DNA from: Candidatus Methylomirabilota bacterium
GTDB taxonomy: Bacteria; Methylomirabilota; Methylomirabilia; Methylomirabilales; Methylomirabilaceae
Direction of reading: 5' to 3'
Assembly (NCBI GenBank): GCA_028870115.1
Contig: JAGWQH010000102.1
Span: 1 to 64,000, forward strand
Length of the DNA: 64,000 bases
The stretch's first letter is position 1, and each line of letters opens with the position of its first letter. Positions 58,750 through 64,000 of the stretch are shown piece by piece. A program made the position numbers and the translations under genes. Under the pieces are notes generated by a model. It was not told where the DNA came from. It saw nothing but the letters and a program-made list of their open reading frames with translations, and did not search any database.

Positions 58750-59909
58750 GGGCCATCATTGCAGGAGGCGGGACGGGCGGGCACCTCTTTCCCGCCATTG
58801 CGTTAGCCGAGGAACTCAGATCAAGAATGACTGACCTGCCGCTCCTGTTTGTTGGCGTCGAGGGAGGGGTTGAGGCATCGTTGCTTGCGACGAGAGGTTG
58901 GGACTTCGAAGGGATCAGGGCTTCCGGCTTGCAGGGTAAACGCTTCCTGTCGCGGCTTCGAAGCCTCACGCTGATTCCCTCAGGACTCATCCGGTCTCTC
59001 TCAATCCTTCGACGGTTCCGTCCCGATGTCGTGGTCGGATTCGGCGGCTACGCCTCAGCAGCCATCGTGCTGTCGGGAGTGCTTGCGAGGATCCCGACCG
59101 TAATCCATGAGCAGAACGCCATGCCGGGGCTTGCCAATCGATGGCTGGGGAAGATCGTTGATCGCGTTGCGGTTGCCTTCGACGAGGCATCTGATTTTTT
59201 TCCCAAGAGTAAGGTGCGGGTGACCGGCAATCCGGTTCGAGCGGAACTCTTCGGCGTGAGCAGGGCTGAGGCCGTGACCCGCCTGGATCTCGATCCGGAT
59301 CGTCTCACCCTTCTGATCTTCGGCGGCAGCCAGGGGGCTCACCGGTTGAACCAGGCGGTCATGGAGGCGCTTCCCATGCTCACAGACGAGCGAGAGCGGA
59401 TCCAGTTCATCCATGCCACGGGTCCGCGCGATCTTTCTTTTGTCCGACAAGGATATGACGCTCAAGGGTGTCGAGCGGTGGTGGAGCCGTTCTTTCAGGT
59501 GATGGCCACCGCATACGCTGTTGCTGATCTCTGCTTCTGTCGAGCCGGCGCCGGTACAGTAGCAGAGCTCTGCGCCCTGGGGAAACCGTCGGTGCTCGTT
59601 CCGTTCCCCTTTGCCGCCAACGATCACCAGCGTTACAACGCTGAAGCGCTGGTCGCCGCCGGCGGAGCGCGGATGGTCCTGGACTGCGATCTGAGTGGTG
59701 CCAAGGTAGCCGAGATCATACGGACGTGTCTCCGCGATAGAGAGGGGCGTGAGGTTATGGCGCGCAGCGCGACGGCCCTGGCGAAACCGGATGCGGCGAG
59801 CCGCCTGGCCGATCTTGTCACACAGACGGCGCGTCGGGCGTCGGGCGCCAAGCTCCAAGTGTTCCGCCCGGAGTTACGACGTGGAACCAGGGACTGCGAA
59901 CATGTTTAA
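58746..59909 (+). CDS. murG: Lipid II synthase (GlcNAc transferase) MurG
   Basis: Peripheral membrane GT-B glycosyltransferase of 387 residues converting lipid I to lipid II. The N-terminal loop is AGGGTGGHLFPAIALAEEL, then VVVGFGGYASAAIVL and IHEQNAMPGLANRWL; the donor-site region includes IFGGSQGAHRLNQAV and CRAGAGTVAELCALGKPSVL, ending with PFPFAANDHQRYNAEAL. ATG overlaps the ftsW stop (ATGA) and the end overlaps murC by 8 nt. Confidence 0.97.
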   Translation: MRAIIAGGGTGGHLFPAIALAEELRSRMTDLPLLFVGVEGGVEASLLATRGWDFEGIRASGLQGKRFLSRLRSLTLIPSGLIRSLSILRRFRPDVVVGFGGYASAAIVLSGVLARIPTVIHEQNAMPGLANRWLGKIVDRVAVAFDEASDFFPKSKVRVTGNPVRAELFGVSRAEAVTRLDLDPDRLTLLIFGGSQGAHRLNQAVMEALPMLTDERERIQFIHATGPRDLSFVRQGYDAQGCRAVVEPFFQVMATAYAVADLCFCRAGAGTVAELCALGKPSVLVPFPFAANDHQRYNAEALVAAGGARMVLDCDLSGAKVAEIIRTCLRDREGREVMARSATALAKPDAASRLADLVTQTARRASGAKLQVFRPELRRGTRDCEHV

Positions 59910-61278
59910 GAAGATCCGACACATCCACTTCGTTGGGATCGGAGGGGTCGGGATGAGCGGCATTGCCGAGGTCCTCCATAATCTCGGCTATCTGGTCAGC
60001 GGCTCCGACCTGAAGATGTCGGAGCATACATATCGTCTCCAGGAGTTGGGGGTTATCGTACAGATCGGCCATCATCCCGCCCACGTACAGGATGCCGATG
60101 TCGTGGTCCGGTCCTCGGCGGTCTCTCCAGAGAATCCGGAGATTGTCGAGGCCAAGCGTCAGGCTATTCCGGTTGTTCAGCGAGCGGAGATGCTGGCTGA
60201 GCTGATGCGGATGAAGTACGGCGTGGCCGTTGCCGGTACTCACGGGAAGACGACTACGACCTCTATGGTGGCTACGGTTCTGGCGAAGGCGGGCCTTGAC
60301 CCCACCGTGGTCATCGGAGGCAGGCTGGATGCGCTTGGCAGCAATGCGAAGCTCGGACAGGGCGAGTTCATGGTTGCGGAGGCCGACGAGAGCGACGGCT
60401 CGTTCCTCAAGTTGGCGCCCACCATCGCCGTCGTGACCACCATCGATGCCGAGCACCTCGATTACTACCGCGACCTGCAGCAGATCAAGGAGACGTTCCT
60501 CGAGTTCATCAACAAAGTTCCTTTTTACGGCTCCGCTATTTTGTGCCTCGATCAAGAACAGATCCAGGACCTGTTGCCCAGGGTAGAGAAACGTATTATC
60601 TCGTATGGCTGTAACGCGCAGGCCGATTTGACGGCAGAGGGCATTTCACTGAATGGGCTCAACTCTACCTTCAAAGTGAGGTTCAGGGGGTTGCCGCTGG
60701 GGGAGGTACAACTCAGGGTTCCTGGAGTGCACAATGTATCAAATGCATTGGCAGCCATGGCAGTGGGCCTCGATCTGGAGATCGAATTTGCCGTAATCCG
60801 GTCAGCGCTCTGGGAGTTCTCCGGTGTCGCTCGACGTTTCCAGGTGAAAGGGAGGCCCCAGGATATCATGGTGGTGGACGACTACGCCCATCACCCGGCC
60901 GAGATCCAGGCCACGCTCAAAGCGGCCAGGGATGGATTTGGGCGGCGGCTGATCGTTATTTTTCAGCCGCATCGGTACAGCAGGACGCAGCGGTTACTCC
61001 CCGAGTTCGCCTCAGCCTTCGATTTCGCCGATCAGGTAATTATCACCGGGATCTATCCGGCAGGAGAGACGCCGATTGCCGGGGTCTCCGGCCGGCAGAT
61101 CGCGGACGGGGTTGTGGGTCGGAAAGGACCAGAGGTTCTGTATGTGGAACGCAAGGAGGAGATCCCGGACCGAGCCGTCGAGTTGGCCCGTCCTGGAGAC
61201 TTGGTCATCACCATGGGTGCGGGCGACATCTGGAAGGTCGGTGAGCAGATTATCGGCCGATTGAAGGATAGGGTATAG
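59902..61278 (+). CDS. murC: UDP-MurNAc:L-alanine ligase MurC
   Basis: Cytoplasmic ligase of 458 residues. The Rossmann motif is HFVGIGGVGMSGIAEVL, the P-loop VAGTHGKTTTTSMVATVL, followed by EADESDGSFLKL and TIDAEHLDYYRD; the C-terminal domain has VVDDYAHHPAEIQATL and FQPHRYSRTQRLL. It adds the first L-Ala to UDP-MurNAc. ATG 59902 lies within the end of murG. A 53-nt spacer with heptad-like sequence separates it from murB. Confidence 0.97.
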   Translation: MFKKIRHIHFVGIGGVGMSGIAEVLHNLGYLVSGSDLKMSEHTYRLQELGVIVQIGHHPAHVQDADVVVRSSAVSPENPEIVEAKRQAIPVVQRAEMLAELMRMKYGVAVAGTHGKTTTTSMVATVLAKAGLDPTVVIGGRLDALGSNAKLGQGEFMVAEADESDGSFLKLAPTIAVVTTIDAEHLDYYRDLQQIKETFLEFINKVPFYGSAILCLDQEQIQDLLPRVEKRIISYGCNAQADLTAEGISLNGLNSTFKVRFRGLPLGEVQLRVPGVHNVSNALAAMAVGLDLEIEFAVIRSALWEFSGVARRFQVKGRPQDIMVVDDYAHHPAEIQATLKAARDGFGRRLIVIFQPHRYSRTQRLLPEFASAFDFADQVIITGIYPAGETPIAGVSGRQIADGVVGRKGPEVLYVERKEEIPDRAVELARPGDLVITMGAGDIWKVGEQIIGRLKDRV

Positions 61279-61316
61279 TAATAGTACAGGGTGGTAGGTC
61301 CAGGGTTCGGAGAAGA
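61279..61316. repeat. Heptad-like degenerate repeats before murB (reverse orientation)
   Basis: On the minus strand this spacer reads CGAACCC-TGGACCT-ACCACCC-TGTACTA-TTACTA, the same heptad-periodic, C-rich pattern as before folK and dapB but in opposite orientation. It is followed by a purine-rich Shine-Dalgarno region (AAAGGGGGAGGGGG) for murB. Confidence 0.45.
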
Positions 61317-61331
61317 TAAAGGGGGAGGGGG

Positions 61332-62255
61332 ATGCAGGCGGGACAGCTTGAGTTACAGGAAAGGCTCCAGGGACTCATCAAGGGGCAGGTCCTGAGCAGG
61401 GAGCCGCTCGCGTCGCACACCTACTTCCGGATCGGCGGCCCTGCCGAGGCGATGGCGTACCCTTCCGGCCTTGAAGATGTCAAGGCTTTGCTTAAGGTAG
61501 CACGGGGGGAGGCGATTCCTCTTCTGATCCTCGGTGGCGGCAGCAACATGCTGGTGTTAGACGGAGGGGTCAACGGCCTGGTCATAAATCTCTCGCGAAC
61601 CTTCCTGGAGATTGAAGTCTCCGGCGAACAGATCAGATGCGGGGCCGGCGTGCGGACAAGCCGTCTGCTGGCTCTCTCCACAATGAGAAGCCTGACAGGT
61701 CTCGAAGGGCTGACGGGTGTGCCGGGAACCGTTGGAGGGGCGATCAAGGGAAATGCCGGGACGCCCTTGGGCGCCATTGTTGATCACCTTGACTGGATTC
61801 GCCTTGTGGACAGTGCGGGTGAGGAGCGGTTACTCACGCGGGAGGAACTCGGCGCGGGTTACAGACACTGCACCCTTCCGGCTGGTTCAGTGATTGTTGA
61901 AGCCTGCTTCACGCTCCGGCGCGCAAGGGCGGCAGAGATCAGGGGGACGATCTCGACGTTGCTGGTGAGGAGAAATCTGACGCAGCCCGTTGAGGTCAGG
62001 TCCGCAGGGTGCATCTTTAAGAACCCTCCGGGAGACTTCGCTGGGCGTTTGGTGGAGCATGTGGGACTCAAGGGGCTGCGGCGAGGAGGAGCACAGATCT
62101 CTGAGAAACACGGTAACTTCATCGTAAACCTTGGCGGGGCTATGGCCGCAGAGGTGCTTTGGCTGATCGAGCGAGCGAGAGCCGAGGTGATGGTCAAGAC
62201 AGGAGTGGCGCTTGGACTGGAGATTCAGATCGTCGGATCACCCACCGCGGGCTGA
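61332..62255 (+). CDS. murB: UDP-N-acetylenolpyruvoylglucosamine reductase MurB
   Basis: FAD enzyme of 307 residues reducing UDP-GlcNAc-enolpyruvate to UDP-MurNAc. FAD-binding motifs are TYFRIGGPAEAMAYP and LGGGSNMLVLDGGVNGLVI, then GLEGLTGVPGTVGGAIKGNA. The active-site segment is RSAGCIFKNPPGDFAGRLVE, where Cys227 occupies the position of the usual proton-donating Ser; EKHGNFIVNLGGA ends the type II domain. A type II (short) MurB. Its end overlaps the chosen ftsQ start. Confidence 0.95.
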   Translation: MQAGQLELQERLQGLIKGQVLSREPLASHTYFRIGGPAEAMAYPSGLEDVKALLKVARGEAIPLLILGGGSNMLVLDGGVNGLVINLSRTFLEIEVSGEQIRCGAGVRTSRLLALSTMRSLTGLEGLTGVPGTVGGAIKGNAGTPLGAIVDHLDWIRLVDSAGEERLLTREELGAGYRHCTLPAGSVIVEACFTLRRARAAEIRGTISTLLVRRNLTQPVEVRSAGCIFKNPPGDFAGRLVEHVGLKGLRRGGAQISEKHGNFIVNLGGAMAAEVLWLIERARAEVMVKTGVALGLEIQIVGSPTAG

Positions 62256-63114
62256 GGACAGTGTCGGGTTTCGTCCGAATCGCCGCTTCCTGAGACTGGT
62301 ATCGCCGAGATCAGGATGGCGGAGGCGACGCGTGGCTCGCATAGGCTCGCGGTCCGGTTCGCGCCTGAGACGAGGCGTATGGACGACCATCTTCTCTGTA
62401 TTGCTGGTCGTGCTGGGATGGCTGGTCTGGCAGCAGGTTCCACACTCCATACCCATGCGCTATTTTCGAATCAATGGTCTCATCGTTGAAGGCAACCGCC
62501 GGGTACCTGCGGCGGCGATCATTGAGAGCTTGGGCCTGGCGTCTGATGCGAGCATTCTGGAGATCGATTTGCGGGCGCTCGCGGCGGCCGTCTTGCGTAA
62601 TCCCTGGATCAAAACGGCCAGGGTGAGCAGGCGCCTTCCGGCAACCTTGCAGGTTCACGTATCGGAGCGCGTGCCACACGCCGTTGTGGTAGCCGATCGC
62701 GCCTACCTTGTCAGTGAGGATGGGCTGATCCTGCAGGAGGCGTCATCGGCGGAGATGTCGGACCTTCCGCTTCTAAGGCTTTACGCCGACCACCCGCTCG
62801 GGATGGGAGAGCGGATTGATCCCGTTCGCGTCGAACAGGGGATACGTCTGTGGCAGCGGTTTCATGAGGGCGCCTTGGGACCGGATGTGCAGGCGAGGGA
62901 GATCCAATTGAAAGGCGACGGGAGCTACACCGTCCTGCTGGGCCCGGGGTTGCCGTACCTGTATTTTGGAGAGGAAGATGGCGTGCAGCGGCAGTTAGAT
63001 CGATTGGCGCGGGTACTTGAGACACGTAGGGCCACCCTGCGCGAGTTGGAATATGCCGATTTCCGGTTTGCCGATAAGGTGATCGTGAAGCCGCTTTCAA
63101 AGGGGAGCGTATGA
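62212..63114 (+). CDS. ftsQ: Cell division protein FtsQ
   Basis: Bitopic division protein of up to 300 residues. It has an Arg-rich cytoplasmic tail, one helix (VWTTIFSVLLVVLGWLVWQQ), a POTRA domain (FRINGLIVEGNRRVPAAAII, then LEIDLRALAAAVLRNPWIKT) and a C-terminal FtsQ/DivIB domain (VHVSERVPHAVVVADRAYLV). Start is uncertain: TTG 62212 after AGGAG gives 300 residues and a 44-nt overlap with murB; GTG 62332 after GGAGG gives 260. It links FtsL/FtsB to FtsWI. The 3' end overlaps ftsA by 4 nt. Confidence 0.9.
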   Translation: MDWRFRSSDHPPRAEDSVGFRPNRRFLRLVSPRSGWRRRRVARIGSRSGSRLRRGVWTTIFSVLLVVLGWLVWQQVPHSIPMRYFRINGLIVEGNRRVPAAAIIESLGLASDASILEIDLRALAAAVLRNPWIKTARVSRRLPATLQVHVSERVPHAVVVADRAYLVSEDGLILQEASSAEMSDLPLLRLYADHPLGMGERIDPVRVEQGIRLWQRFHEGALGPDVQAREIQLKGDGSYTVLLGPGLPYLYFGEEDGVQRQLDRLARVLETRRATLRELEYADFRFADKVIVKPLSKGSV

Positions 63115-64000
63115 CCGGAAAGGGCGAACTCGTGGCAGGGCTCGACATCGGTACGACCAAGATCTGCGTTATCGTCGCTGAAGTAACGGAAAACGGAGTC
63201 GAAATCGTCGGATGCGGGATCAGTCCATCGCAGGGCCTGAAGAAGGGTGTCGTCGTCAACATCGATGTGACCGTTGAGTCGATCCGACAAGCGGTCGAGG
63301 CAGCGGAGGCGATGGCGGGAGTCGCCCTGGATTCCGCATTTGTGGGGATTGCCGGAAGCCACATCAAGGGGATCAACAGCCGGGGGGTCGTCGCCATCTC
63401 CGGCAAGAACCAGGAGGTGACGCAGGCTGACGTCGATCGGGTCATCGAGGCGGCTAAGGCTATCACGCTGCCCGCCGATCGCCGAGTGATTCACATCATT
63501 CCTCAGGAGTTTATCATCGACGACCAAGGAGGGGTAAGAGAACCGGTCGGGATGAGCGGCTGCCGGCTTGAGGCCGAGATCCATATCGTGACGGGCGCCA
63601 TCGCCTCGGCAGAAAACATCATCAAGTGTGCGAACAGGGCCGGGCTGGAGGTGCGGGACATCGTGCTGCAGCCGCTGGCTTCCAGTGAAGCGACGCTGAC
63701 CGCGGACGAGAAAGATCTGGGGGTGATTCTGATCGATATCGGCGGGGGAACCTCGGATATCGCCGTCTTCGTAGATGGCAGTATCCGCCACACGGCGGTG
63801 CTGCCGCTGGGTGGCGACCATCTGACCCATGACATTGCCATCGGACTCAGGACGCCTCCGCAGTGCGCCGAGGAGATCAAACGCCGGTATGGTTGCGCGC
63901 TGACCTCCCTCGCGGGGAGCGAGGAGGTGGTGGAGGTTCCGAGCGTCGGCGGCCGTAAGCCCCGCCTGCTCTCGCGGCAGATGTTGTGCGAGATCGTTCA
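63111..64000 (+). CDS. ftsA: Cell division protein FtsA (3' truncated by window edge)
   Basis: Actin-fold protein that tethers FtsZ to the membrane; 296 codons are visible and the frame is open to the end. Phosphate-1 motif is VAGLDIGTTKICVIVAEV, phosphate-2 ILIDIGGGTSDIAVFVDG, and the 1C subdomain includes VVVNIDVTVESIRQAVEAAE, then GSHIKGINSRGVV and PQEFIIDDQGGVREPVGMSG. It overlaps the ftsQ stop by 4 nt (ATGA). ftsZ is expected just beyond the window. Confidence 0.97.
   Translation, partial: MTGKGELVAGLDIGTTKICVIVAEVTENGVEIVGCGISPSQGLKKGVVVNIDVTVESIRQAVEAAEAMAGVALDSAFVGIAGSHIKGINSRGVVAISGKNQEVTQADVDRVIEAAKAITLPADRRVIHIIPQEFIIDDQGGVREPVGMSGCRLEAEIHIVTGAIASAENIIKCANRAGLEVRDIVLQPLASSEATLTADEKDLGVILIDIGGGTSDIAVFVDGSIRHTAVLPLGGDHLTHDIAIGLRTPPQCAEEIKRRYGCALTSLAGSEEVVEVPSVGGRKPRLLSRQMLCEIV

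Overview
The window is bacterial chromosome at roughly 60% G+C (judged by eye). It is gene-dense, most genes read rightward, and operons are long with 1-8 nt stop/start overlaps. The gene set fits a diderm, rod-type bacterium: mreBCD/mrdA/rodA, a complete dcw cluster with a meso-DAP type MurE, the SUF iron-sulfur system, and lysine/DAP synthesis through LL-DAP aminotransferase (DapL). The overall content resembles what I remember of NC10 (Candidatus Methylomirabilis) genomes. That is an inference from gene content and was not tested by any search.

Layout. 1-5394: end of a suf operon (sufB partial, sufC, sufD, sufS, sufU) and a SufT-like DUF59 gene. 5474-12359: ferredoxin, moaA, aldehyde dehydrogenase, an acetolactate-synthase-like ThDP enzyme, a VOC protein and a two-domain SagB-like nitroreductase. 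12361-14703: integration scar at tRNA-Leu(CAA), with a duplicated tRNA 3' end and two decayed recombinase-like 3' ends enclosing a DUF4143 ATPase gene and a 36-codon ORF with an excellent Shine-Dalgarno. 14997-20425: elongasome genes mreB, mreC, mreD, mrdA, rodA. 20441-24744: ileS, lspA, rluD behind a consensus promoter. 24745-27701: AT-rich spacer and a membrane diguanylate cyclase with an N-terminal receiver domain. 27745-30481: leftward methyltransferase, alanine dehydrogenase and HAD phosphatase. 30626-33706: accessory islet with a conserved-looking hypothetical, a GGCT-like/HEPN fusion, a wHTH/HEPN protein, a DUF433/DUF5615 toxin-antitoxin pair and a transposase relic. 33868-36764: HNH nuclease, uvrB, cold-shock protein. 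37034-43058: lysA, dapF, dapA, dapB, FAH-family enzyme, dapL. 43129-46123: folK, deoxynucleoside kinase, panB, panC. 46209-64000: MraZ boxes and the dcw cluster mraZ, rsmH, ftsL, ftsI, murE, (hydrolase, membrane Mur ligase, ATP-grasp ligase), mraY, murD, ftsW, murG, murC, murB, ftsQ, ftsA (partial).

The most interesting part is 51400-55150. Where murF normally sits, between murE and mraY, there is a translationally coupled trio: an alpha/beta hydrolase, a MurF-like ligase whose UDP-substrate-binding N-terminal domain is replaced by membrane segments, and an enlarged Ddl-type ATP-grasp ligase. No ordinary murF is present in the window. The second candidate is the HEPN-rich islet at 30720-33520. 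At sequence level, several spacers carry degenerate heptanucleotide-periodic repeats, and there are three different palindromic dispersed-type repeats. Two conserved genes (sufD, rluD) carry in-frame repeat-derived inserts.
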